Shown piece by piece: positions 1 to 5,512 of a stretch of DNA of 7,286 nucleotides (the first letter of the stretch is position 1; each line of letters starts with the position of its first letter). Both the position numbers and the translations under genes were made by a program. Location: positions 1 through 7,286 of the forward strand of contig JBDKGV010000180.1 of assembly GCA_039798005.1 (NCBI GenBank), in the 5' to 3' direction. The notes beneath the pieces are model-generated. The model worked only from the letters and a program-made list of their open reading frames with translations, ran no database searches and was not told the DNA's origin. This DNA is from JBDKGV01 sp039798005 (GTDB lineage Bacteria > Fibrobacterota > Fibrobacteria > UBA5070).

Positions 1-2
1 CT

Positions 3-584
3 CTCGACCTTCGCGCCGGCTCGAAGCCTTGGAATCCCGGAGAGTGGACTCCCGGCACAGCGTCCTCCTGCCCGGTCATCCACCCATCGGTCCAACCGTG
101 GATCCAGCCCGAGATCCTGCGTTCAAAGGTGATCGACAAGTATTCCGAGACGGCCGCCTCGCCCGTATTCCAGCCGCGCTTCTCGACCTACTTGCGCCAT
201 GATCCTTGCGCCCATCCCCGGCAGGCTCCCATTCTCGGCATCGTGCTGTACGAGGCGGAACTCAGAGCCAGCGACTGCTATCAAGCAGACTGCATCGACG
301 CGTCCCTGCCACGGCATACCGTGGAATTTCCAACGATTCAGGAGATGTTGAGCGGAAGCGCTCCAAATTTTTGGAACAAGGGAATCAGGGCGGAAGTCAT
401 GTCCGTGGATTCGGCCTCGCTTCCGACGAACGAATCCGAGTATCCTGACTTCCTGGCCAAGCAGTGGGGAACGCGAAGGCCACGCACCATGACTCTTGGA
501 ATCTTCGTCGGGTTCGATCCGACCGTTCCCCAGCACACCTTGGTGCTGGACCTGGACGCCAAGACCTTGAGTCTCGTGAAATGA
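3..584 (+). CDS. Family A lipoprotein, copy 1 (5' end cut by window edge)
   Basis: The frame is open from the left edge to the TGA at 582-584, giving 193 visible residues; the true start lies upstream of the window. An internal GTG at 129 could be taken as the start, but the codons before it match the mature N-termini of the two other family A proteins: LDLR followed by PWNP and a cysteine here, against IDMR...VWSP...PC and IDMA...HWSP...PC there. Counting from those paralogs, the lipobox cysteine should lie about seven codons before the window. Family hallmarks visible are the early Cys, the D-x-C motif (HDPC), and the C-terminal PRT block (RRPRTMTLGIF) ending in a TLVLDLDAKTL strand. The stop overlaps the start of the family B gene by four bases. 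Function is unknown; an envelope lipoprotein is inferred from the paralogs. Confidence 0.88.
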   Translation, partial: LDLRAGSKPWNPGEWTPGTASSCPVIHPSVQPWIQPEILRSKVIDKYSETAASPVFQPRFSTYLRHDPCAHPRQAPILGIVLYEAELRASDCYQADCIDASLPRHTVEFPTIQEMLSGSAPNFWNKGIRAEVMSVDSASLPTNESEYPDFLAKQWGTRRPRTMTLGIFVGFDPTVPQHTLVLDLDAKTLSLVK

Positions 585-1324
585 GGCTGGCCGCCACCAT
601 TCCACGCCTCCTCTGGATCGCCTCCAGCCTGTCCCTGCTTTCGGGTTGTTTTTCCATGGATGTCTACAGCCATTACGAAAAATCCCGGTGGGATCTGATC
701 CAGCAGAAGGACACTTTGCACACCCGCTTGCCACCGGAGCGCTCCTCTCTCCGCTGCGCTCAAGTCGGGGATCGCCTGTACCGGATCGAGGGGGCAGGAA
801 CCGTCGGATGGCTGCATGTGCCCACCAAAAAGGAGGAGGTCGCCGTCCTGTCCGACCAGGATCCGCTGGCCTTCGCGCCCCTGCACAACCCCGGGGGGCA
901 TTGCTGCGGATGGAACTACTACCCCAAAGCCGCACGGCACCTGGCCTCGGGGGACACGGCCCGGACGCTTGACCTGGTGATCGGAAGCGATCCCACCGGC
1001 TTCATCCCGCTTGAGTCCAAGGAGGGTCCCGTCTGCGCCATGCTGGTCCTGAGCCCCTCCATGCTTCAGGACACGGCGGCGGTTCCGATGACGGATCAAG
1101 GCCTCTCGTTGATCTACCGCAGCCAAGGCGCGATCCTTCAATCGCCCGTGGTGATCCGGACACCCGGGTACAAGTCGCGGCGTAAAGCAGCCGAGATCGA
1201 GCCGTTGAAAGCCCTCTACGCCCTGTCCGTCCCGGCCGACATCGTCACCTCTCCGGTTCAGTTGTGGTGGTGGCTGTTCACCCTGCCAGGGAGGGCCGTT
1301 GAGACCATGGGGTTTGGTCATTGA
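581..1324 (+). CDS. Family B lipoprotein, copy 1
   Basis: This encodes 247 residues. The ATG at 581 is chosen because it overlaps the preceding stop (ATGA) and is followed directly by a basic, hydrophobic signal peptide ending in the lipobox LLSGC (Cys23). The open frame extends further upstream, but that part overlaps the family A gene and would bury the signal peptide. Family B marks are a single early Cys in a strand followed by YRI (Cys59, LYRIEG), the block TLDLVIG...GFIP at about 129-143, a basic stretch (KSRRK) near 190, and the signature VPADIVTSPVQL at 207-218 followed by a short hydrophobic tail. It also has extra cysteines (GGHCCGW, PVC) that B2 and B3 lack. No strong Shine-Dalgarno precedes the ATG, so translation is probably coupled to the upstream gene. 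I do not recognise a characterised family. Confidence 0.9.
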   Translation: MRLAATIPRLLWIASSLSLLSGCFSMDVYSHYEKSRWDLIQQKDTLHTRLPPERSSLRCAQVGDRLYRIEGAGTVGWLHVPTKKEEVAVLSDQDPLAFAPLHNPGGHCCGWNYYPKAARHLASGDTARTLDLVIGSDPTGFIPLESKEGPVCAMLVLSPSMLQDTAAVPMTDQGLSLIYRSQGAILQSPVVIRTPGYKSRRKAAEIEPLKALYALSVPADIVTSPVQLWWWLFTLPGRAVETMGFGH

Positions 1325-1340
1325 TTCCACCAGCTCCTCG

Positions 1341-1450
1341 GGGCGCCCGGGCGGGCTGCCTGCCGGGCCTCCGCCAACCCACGAAAAACGGCATGCCATG
1401 CCCCTGTGGAATGGCGGGGGTCCCGGGCTGTCGCCGGCATCCCTGGCGCA
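1341..1450. repeat. REPIN-like inverted-repeat element, copy 1
   Basis: The left arm (1341-1372, 32 bases) is identical to 5297-5328. The right arm (1417-1450, 34 bases) matches 5433-5466 except at one base (1430 G against 5446 C). The two arms are imperfect inverted repeats of each other: read inward from both ends they share GCGCC, GGG, then later GCC and GGG, ending in CC runs. The left arm is also a hairpin by itself (1345-1350 GCCCGG pairs with 1363-1368 CCGGGC), and its complement carries a GGAG tetranucleotide next to this palindrome, as in REP sequences. The 44-base spacer is unlike that of copy 2 and holds a small stem (1395-1399 with 1411-1415). It fills the gap between B1 and A2 and its last base is the A of the A2 start codon. 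Confidence 0.8.
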
Positions 1451-2154
1451 TGATGCGCAGGTGGACGCGCCTTGCGATCGTCCTGATGGCAGGACTCCTC
1501 GGATCCTGTACGGCCGAACGATCCCGGATCGACATGGCCGCGCTGCCGCATTGGTCACCGAGCCGTTCTGCGCAGCCGTGTCTCCAAAGCTGTGAACTCG
1601 TCTCCATGAACCGTTGGTCTCCCGATCACGAGAGCATGGATTCCGTGGTCGAAAACACCTTCCATGGCCTGACCCTGTACGACTTCCGCCAAGACGTCCA
1701 AAGCCTCCTGCGCTTCGATGCCTGCGGCGATGGAGCACGCCCGGTGCACCTGCTGATCCGGCTTCGCCCAACCGGAGACCGGACGAACGACAGCATCCAG
1801 GACAGTCTCGATTTCCCGCTGGATCTCCCCGGCAAGCCCGGCTTGCCGGGGTATCGATCGCAACTTTCCACCCATGTCCGGATCCTGCGGATCGGGAGCC
1901 AAGCCCCGGCCGCCTGGAGTCGCGAGATCGCCGCAGCATTTGTGCTGGCGCGGGATTCCGGAGGATGGAAAACCGAACTTCCCGACCGTTCCCGCCGCCG
2001 GGAATCGGATTGGCTGCTTGCCAAAGCCTGGTCACCGAATGTTCCTCGCACGTTGCTTCTGGAACTCGAGACGCGGTGGGAGGCCTTCACGCGAACCGAC
2101 ACCCTCACGCTGGATCTGGACGTCCATCGCTTGCGCATCGGGGCGCCTCCATGA
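1450..2154 (+). CDS. Family A lipoprotein, copy 2
   Basis: This encodes 234 residues from the ATG at 1450, or 233 from the adjacent ATG at 1453. The frame is open back to 1321, but only these starts give a normal signal peptide (MMRRW then a hydrophobic core) ending in the lipobox LLGSC (Cys20). No Shine-Dalgarno is visible because the repeat arm runs right up to the start. Family A features: IDM...HWSP just after the lipid-modified Cys, Cys44 and Cys92 (FDACGD) aligning with Cys47 and Cys104 of copy 3, a RILRIG strand near 145, and the C-terminal W-S-P-x-x-PRT block (PRT 199-201) followed by DTLTLDLD. Residues 126-134 (LPGKPGLPG) are encoded by a perfect DNA palindrome that copy 3 lacks. The stop overlaps the next gene by four bases. 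Function is not known. Confidence 0.88.
   Translation: MMRRWTRLAIVLMAGLLGSCTAERSRIDMAALPHWSPSRSAQPCLQSCELVSMNRWSPDHESMDSVVENTFHGLTLYDFRQDVQSLLRFDACGDGARPVHLLIRLRPTGDRTNDSIQDSLDFPLDLPGKPGLPGYRSQLSTHVRILRIGSQAPAAWSREIAAAFVLARDSGGWKTELPDRSRRRESDWLLAKAWSPNVPRTLLLELETRWEAFTRTDTLTLDLDVHRLRIGAPP
1827..1851. repeat. Perfect palindrome inside the copy 2 family A gene
   Basis: The twelve-base arms 1827-1838 (CCCCGGCAAGCC) and 1840-1851 (GGCTTGCCGGGG) are exact reverse complements around a single central base. It encodes residues LPGKPGLPG, at a position where the paralog at 3872-4612 has unrelated residues and is about two residues shorter. It may form a strong mRNA or cruciform hairpin, or be a small palindromic insertion. 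Confidence 0.85.
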
Positions 2155-2816
2155 GACTTGCCGCCTTGGCCATCGCACTGCCCCTGTCCCTTTCGGGCTG
2201 CTTCTCACGAATGCTCTATCAGGACATTCATCAGTCGCGGGGGCGAGACGACTCCATCCGCGTGAGTCCAGCTTCCGGCCTGCGGGTCATGAACTGCCCT
2301 CGAGCAGGCAAGGGCCATTTGTACCGCGTCGCGGCGGACAACCACCCGCTGTTCTTGGATCTGGACAACATGATCCTGTCCGATTCGCCGCTCCCCTCCA
2401 GCCCCGCCATGGTCTGGCGATCTGAGAAGGCATCCCTGCGTCCCATCGCCGACACCTTGGAACTGGTGATGGGAGACTCCTCTGAAGGCTTCTTTCCGTC
2501 AGATCTGGACGGAGCGCACCCGCGCGTCTTCCTGCGCGTTCCAACCATTGGCAAACTCGACAGCGCCCAAACCGTTGCAACCCTTGCCCACGAAGGCGAG
2601 ATCCTGCTGTCGCGGGCCGGGAGGACGGAATGGAGCCAAGTCCGGATCCATACGGATGACTATCTGCGCCGTCGTGAAAACGCGCGCGCCTTCGAGCAAG
2701 CCCCCTGGTTCCTGCTCACGGTGCCGGTGGACATCCTCACAAGCCCCTTTCAACTGATGGCTTGGTACGTCTTCCGCAACGGTGCTCCGATCGGCTGCAC
2801 CGGAGGATGTCACTGA
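2151..2816 (+). CDS. Family B lipoprotein, copy 2
   Basis: This encodes 221 residues. The ATG at 2151 overlaps the preceding TGA (ATGA) and opens a short lipoprotein signal peptide, MRLAALAIALPLSLSGC, with the lipobox LSGC at Cys17. The first five residues, MRLAA, are the same as in copy 1. The long frame upstream of 2151 overlaps the family A gene and is not used. Shared with the other two copies are RVMNCPR...YRV around Cys49, PLFLDLD near 66-71, TLELVMG...GFFP at 102-116, a basic segment YLRRRENAR, and VPVDILTSPFQL at 181-192, then a hydrophobic stretch. It looks closer to copy 3 than to copy 1. The C-terminus ends in a small Gly/Cys-rich tail (IGCTGGCH). Expression is probably coupled to the upstream gene. 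No named family recognised. Confidence 0.9.
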   Translation: MRLAALAIALPLSLSGCFSRMLYQDIHQSRGRDDSIRVSPASGLRVMNCPRAGKGHLYRVAADNHPLFLDLDNMILSDSPLPSSPAMVWRSEKASLRPIADTLELVMGDSSEGFFPSDLDGAHPRVFLRVPTIGKLDSAQTVATLAHEGEILLSRAGRTEWSQVRIHTDDYLRRRENARAFEQAPWFLLTVPVDILTSPFQLMAWYVFRNGAPIGCTGGCH

Positions 2817-2938
2817 CCGACCGGCACCGGACGCTGCACAGGCTCGTACCCGCCCGAGAACACATTCGGTTCATTTCCGGCAACGAGCCAGCGCAACGCG
2901 CCATCACCCCTTACCTTGAAGACATCGATCACCTCCTC

Positions 2939-2943
2939 GAGGA
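2939..2943 (+). promoter_or_regulatory. Shine-Dalgarno site for the 2950 gene
   Basis: GAGGA lies six bases before the ATG at 2950. It is the most convincing ribosome binding site in the window and supports independent translation of this gene, unlike the overlapping A-B starts. It is part of a 10-base palindrome (TCCTCGAGGA, 2934-2943), so the site could be partly hidden in RNA structure. No clear promoter was seen in 2817-2938. Confidence 0.6.
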
Positions 2944-2949
2944 CTTGCC

Positions 2950-3825
2950 ATGCGCTTTCCATCCATTCTCGCCGCCTTTTCCTTCGCCTGCCTTGCCAGC
3001 CTCATGGCCTGCGACCCCGAGGAGGTCTCCAGCCTTGGAAGCACCCCGGAGGCTCGGTCCGGAAGTGTGGCCTTCCGCCTTTCCTCTGCGGATTCCCTTG
3101 CCGTGAGCGGCAGCGTGGATTCGGTTCTCGTCCAAGCGCATTCCTCCTACGGGGCGACCGAGGCGCGCGGCACCTTCGGTAGCGCCCTGACACTTTCCAA
3201 CCTCCCCGCCGGCCAGTGGGTCCTTCACGCCACGCTGTTCAACAAGGCCGGTGCGATCCGTTGGGCCGGATGCGACACCTTCGAGGTGAAGCCGGGCGAA
3301 GAAACCCGTGCCACCTTGAGATTGTTCCGGACCTCGGGTTCCATCCGGGTCGATGTGGTGATCGACTCCACCCCAAAGGTCGATTCGAGCTTCGTCACCT
3401 ACGTCACCACCTTCAAGCCCGTCTACCCCGCCCGCAGGACTTGGATGCTGGACGCGCAAGGCAACGTCACCCTCATCAGCACCACGATGGGAGCGTACGG
3501 CGACAGCTCGGACACTTCGCACACCAAGCTGAACGATTCCACCTTGGCCTGGGCCAAAGGTCTGCTCGAAAGCGCCACCATCCGCCGCCCGATCGCTCCT
3601 CCCCCGGCACAACGCGGCATGGACACCATCTACAACGCCAGCGGCGACTCGATCCGCATCATTCCGATCTTCTTCGTCGGAGGAGCCACCATCGACCGCA
3701 GAGTTTCCTACGCCAATGCAAGCTCCTCCTTCATGTCCTTGAACTGGAACATCCAACAACCATCGGCAAGCTGGACGGCCTTGGACACCTTGGACAATCT
3801 GCTGGAAAGCCTGCTCAAGCCCTGA
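2950..3825 (+). CDS. Lipoprotein with N-terminal beta-sandwich-like domain, unrelated to families A and B
   Basis: This encodes 291 residues. The start is well supported: GAGGA six bases upstream, then a signal peptide ending in the lipobox SLMAC (Cys21, with Asp at +2). Asp at +2 retains lipoproteins in the inner membrane in enterobacteria; whether the rule holds here is unknown. Residues about 37-126 alternate beta-strand-like segments with LSNLPAGQW...GAIRWAGCDTFEVKPGEETRATLRL, a pattern common in small extracytoplasmic beta-sandwich domains. The second half (about 127-291) is a separate region rich in Ser/Thr/Asp, containing a Pro-rich linker (IAPPPA) and ending in an amphipathic Leu-rich segment (LDTLDNLLESLL). 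It has none of the A or B signatures. It sits between modules 2 and 3 with 133 bases of leader, so it may be a separate unit. Function unknown. Confidence 0.9.
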   Translation: MRFPSILAAFSFACLASLMACDPEEVSSLGSTPEARSGSVAFRLSSADSLAVSGSVDSVLVQAHSSYGATEARGTFGSALTLSNLPAGQWVLHATLFNKAGAIRWAGCDTFEVKPGEETRATLRLFRTSGSIRVDVVIDSTPKVDSSFVTYVTTFKPVYPARRTWMLDAQGNVTLISTTMGAYGDSSDTSHTKLNDSTLAWAKGLLESATIRRPIAPPPAQRGMDTIYNASGDSIRIIPIFFVGGATIDRRVSYANASSSFMSLNWNIQQPSASWTALDTLDNLLESLLKP

Positions 3826-3853
3826 GAATCCAGGAACCGTCCGGGTAATATTC

Positions 3854-3858
3854 GGGAG
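3854..3858 (+). promoter_or_regulatory. Candidate Shine-Dalgarno for the third family A gene
   Basis: GGGAG lies seven bases before a TTG at 3866 and thirteen before the ATG at 3872, which is in the same frame. Spacing favours the TTG and codon preference favours the ATG; the choice changes the protein by only two residues. An AT-rich patch with TAATAT at 3846-3851 just upstream stands out in this GC-rich sequence but has no convincing -35 partner. Confidence 0.35.
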
Positions 3859-3871
3859 CTATCATTTGGCC

Positions 3872-4612
3872 ATGCTCCCCTTCTCGCTTGGTTTCCGCAT
3901 GGTTCCGGCGGCGGCGCTCCTGCTTGCCTTGAGCGGCTGCAGCGCGCGCAAGACCCTGATCGACATGCGCACCATGCCGGTCTGGAGCCCCACCGACACG
4001 GCAGTTCCATGCGTCGTCGAGGCGGGAAGCCACTACGCCTCCCGGGCCAACTTTCCCTCCCAAAACGGCATGAACCGGAATCTGGGATACGAGTTTTTCG
4101 GCAGTTACCATCCAGAGCATCTGCCTGCCATGTTCTTCGATTTCCGCGAGCGCTTTCTGGTCGCCCTGCATTACGACGCGTGCGGGAATTCCCCCGCTCT
4201 CAACAGCCTGTCGATCCACCTCATCGAGATCCCTTCCGATTCCCTGTGCCGTGCGGGAAAGTCGGACCCCACGACCCGTGACAGCCTTTTCATCGGCTTC
4301 GACAGGCGATTCCTTCCTTCCGACACGCGAACCTGGGCAACCACAACCCTGCGCATCCTGCAGGTCGGCCAAGAAGGGTTGGGGCCTTGGAGCCAGCGGC
4401 TGGCACGCAAACTCGAGGAGGCGAAGGAATCGGGGACTTGGCAGGGAACGACCCAAAGCGAGAACATTTGGCTGTTGAACCATGCATGGCTTCCGGACCG
4501 ACCCCGGACCCTGGTCATGGAATTCAGGACCGAATGGGGATCCAAGACCCTCTTCGACACCGTCACCGTGGACGTCGGTGCCAAGCGTCTTTTTGCGGGA
4601 TTCCAGCCATGA
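3872..4612 (+). CDS. Family A lipoprotein, copy 3
   Basis: This encodes 246 residues from the ATG at 3872 (248 if the TTG at 3866 is used). The signal peptide ends in the lipobox ALSGC (Cys23). This is the best-preserved full-length member for comparison: IDMRTMPVWSP after the lipid-modified Cys, Cys47 (AVPC), FFDFRE near 88, Cys104 in YDACGN, a TTLRILQVG strand near 148-156, then a W-rich region and the C-terminal block WLPDRPRTLVMEF with PRT at 211-213, and DTVTVDVGAKRLF at the end. Cys47 and Cys104 align with cysteines in the other two copies, so a structural disulfide is likely. The A-B junction again uses an ATGA overlap. No catalytic motif is apparent; role unknown, probably an envelope binding or structural partner of the downstream protein. 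Confidence 0.9.
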   Translation: MLPFSLGFRMVPAAALLLALSGCSARKTLIDMRTMPVWSPTDTAVPCVVEAGSHYASRANFPSQNGMNRNLGYEFFGSYHPEHLPAMFFDFRERFLVALHYDACGNSPALNSLSIHLIEIPSDSLCRAGKSDPTTRDSLFIGFDRRFLPSDTRTWATTTLRILQVGQEGLGPWSQRLARKLEEAKESGTWQGTTQSENIWLLNHAWLPDRPRTLVMEFRTEWGSKTLFDTVTVDVGAKRLFAGFQP

Positions 4613-5277
4613 AGGCCTTCCTGCTTGCCGCGCTGCTTCTCACAAATCTCTCGGGGTGTTGCAGCTTCCTGCTCCACGACGCCATGGATCAAGGACGGCT
4701 GAGCTATCACGATTCCGTTGAAGTCCGCACCGCCCCGGGCTTGCGGGTCATGCTGTGCCCTCGGGTCGGATCCCCGAACATCTACCGCATCGAAACGACC
4801 CCTCGCCCCTTGTTCCTGGACATGGACGAGGTGGTGCTGCGGGACTCGCTCCTTCCCCGGCACCGATCCGACAGCCTCCCCTTGAACGACACCTTGGAAC
4901 TCATCGTGGGCACATCCCCCTTGGGCTTCATCCCCGCCGCCGCCAACGCCTCCCGGCCCCGTGCCCTCCTCATCCTCGCCCCGCAGGAAAAGAAGTCGGG
5001 CATGGAGCTCAAGCCGACGGACGGCATCCCGGTGAGCGATGGTGAGATCCAGCTGTTTTATCGCGACAAGGGCCGGATGAAGACCAGGCAGGTCGATATG
5101 CGCACGGCGGTGTACGAAGAGGAGCGGCGACGCCTGCGCAGGAACAGCCTCTCCCCTCTCTACCTGCTCACGGTCCCTCTGGATGTCGTCACCAGCCCCA
5201 TCCAACTCGGACTGGTCATCCTCGTCGCACCGTTCGCCTACGTCATCGCATCCGGACTGGGAGGGCATCCGTGGTGA
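4609..5277 (+). CDS. Family B lipoprotein, copy 3
   Basis: This encodes 222 residues. The ATG at 4609 overlaps the upstream TGA and starts a classical signal peptide, MKAFLLAALLLTNLSGC, with the lipobox LSGC (Cys17, followed by a second Cys). Family features: RVMLCPR around Cys50 then YRIE, PLFLDMD at 67-73, TLELIVG...GFIP at 95-109, a strongly basic segment EEERRRLRR just before YLLTVPLDVVTSPIQL (175-190), and the longest hydrophobic C-terminal tail of the three (GLVILVAPFAYVIASGLGG), which could insert in or lie on a membrane. The VPxDxxTSPxQL motif plus hydrophobic tail vaguely recalls the C-terminal pattern of small YceK/YidQ-type (DUF1375) lipoproteins, but these proteins are two to three times longer and I would not assign that family. 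A repeat element follows 19 bases after the stop. Confidence 0.9.
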   Translation: MKAFLLAALLLTNLSGCCSFLLHDAMDQGRLSYHDSVEVRTAPGLRVMLCPRVGSPNIYRIETTPRPLFLDMDEVVLRDSLLPRHRSDSLPLNDTLELIVGTSPLGFIPAAANASRPRALLILAPQEKKSGMELKPTDGIPVSDGEIQLFYRDKGRMKTRQVDMRTAVYEEERRRLRRNSLSPLYLLTVPLDVVTSPIQLGLVILVAPFAYVIASGLGGHPW

Positions 5278-5296
5278 AAAGACAAATTCTGTCATA

Positions 5297-5466
5297 GGGC
5301 GCCCGGGCGGGCTGCCTGCCGGGCCTCCTCGGCTCACTCGCGCGCCTTCGATACGAATGCCGTTCCCTGAGTGGCGGCAAAGCCGCTTTATCGAAGGGCG
5401 GCATTCACTCAGGCACCGACGGATTCACCTGCGGGGTCCCGGGCTCTCGCCGGCATCCCTGGCGCA
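5297..5466. repeat. REPIN-like inverted-repeat element, copy 2
   Basis: The left arm 5297-5328 is identical to 1341-1372 and the right arm 5433-5466 matches 1417-1450 with one substitution. The arms are imperfect inverted repeats of each other. The spacer here is 104 bases against 44 in copy 1, with no obvious similarity between spacers, so the arms are conserved and the middle is not. The element occupies most of the 235-base gap between the third family B gene and the WG-repeat gene. I see no ORF inside, so any mobility would have to be supplied in trans, as RAYT transposases do for REP sequences. Confidence 0.8.
5345..5413. repeat. Interlocked inverted repeats in the spacer of repeat copy 2
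   Basis: Three exact inverted repeats cross each other instead of nesting: CCTTCGATA 5345-5353 with TATCGAAGG 5389-5397; GAATGCCG 5355-5362 with CGGCATTC 5399-5406; CCTGAGTG 5366-5373 with CACTCAGG 5406-5413. A fourth, local hairpin GCGGC-AAA-GCCGC (5374-5386) sits in the centre. The order is a b c d d' a' b' c', so only one of the three long stems can form at a time in a nested fold; otherwise a pseudoknot results. Confidence 0.85.
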
Positions 5467-5512
5467 AACAACCCGATCCCCGGCTTGACCGGTCCAAGCT
5501 AACTTCCATCGC

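Noticed and set aside
129..584. GTG at 129 as the true start of the first gene
   Set aside because: Codons upstream of it, back to position 3, align with the mature N-termini of the two paralogs, so the gene begins outside the window.
338..2035. 565-codon open frame on the - strand, antisense to the first two modules
   Set aside because: It crosses a gene boundary and the repeat element, its translation is biased to Arg/Gly/Pro/Ser without domain-like pattern, and the + strand genes it opposes have signal peptides and conserved paralog motifs. Long antisense frames are expected in GC-rich DNA.
2807..3106. Small + strand frame beginning near the end of the second B gene (MSLTDRHRTLH...)
   Set aside because: The part in 2807-2949 has acceptable codon use, but the frame overlaps the well-supported lipoprotein gene at 2950 by 157 bases and turns Pro-rich there; the GGAGG before its ATG has no spacing. 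At most a decayed fragment.
4171..5337. 388-codon open frame on the - strand, antisense to module 3
   Set aside because: It covers parts of two convincing + strand genes and the left arm of the repeat; composition is typical of a shadow frame.
5329..5432. Integron attC site or CRISPR-like repeat in the spacer of repeat copy 2
   Set aside because: There is no attC core (GTTRRRY and its complement) and no regularly spaced direct repeats.
5485..5512. Promoter for the WG-repeat gene based on TTGACC at 5485
   Set aside because: A -10 element at normal spacing would overlap the start codon, and none is visible; the TTGACC is instead part of a short imperfect palindrome.
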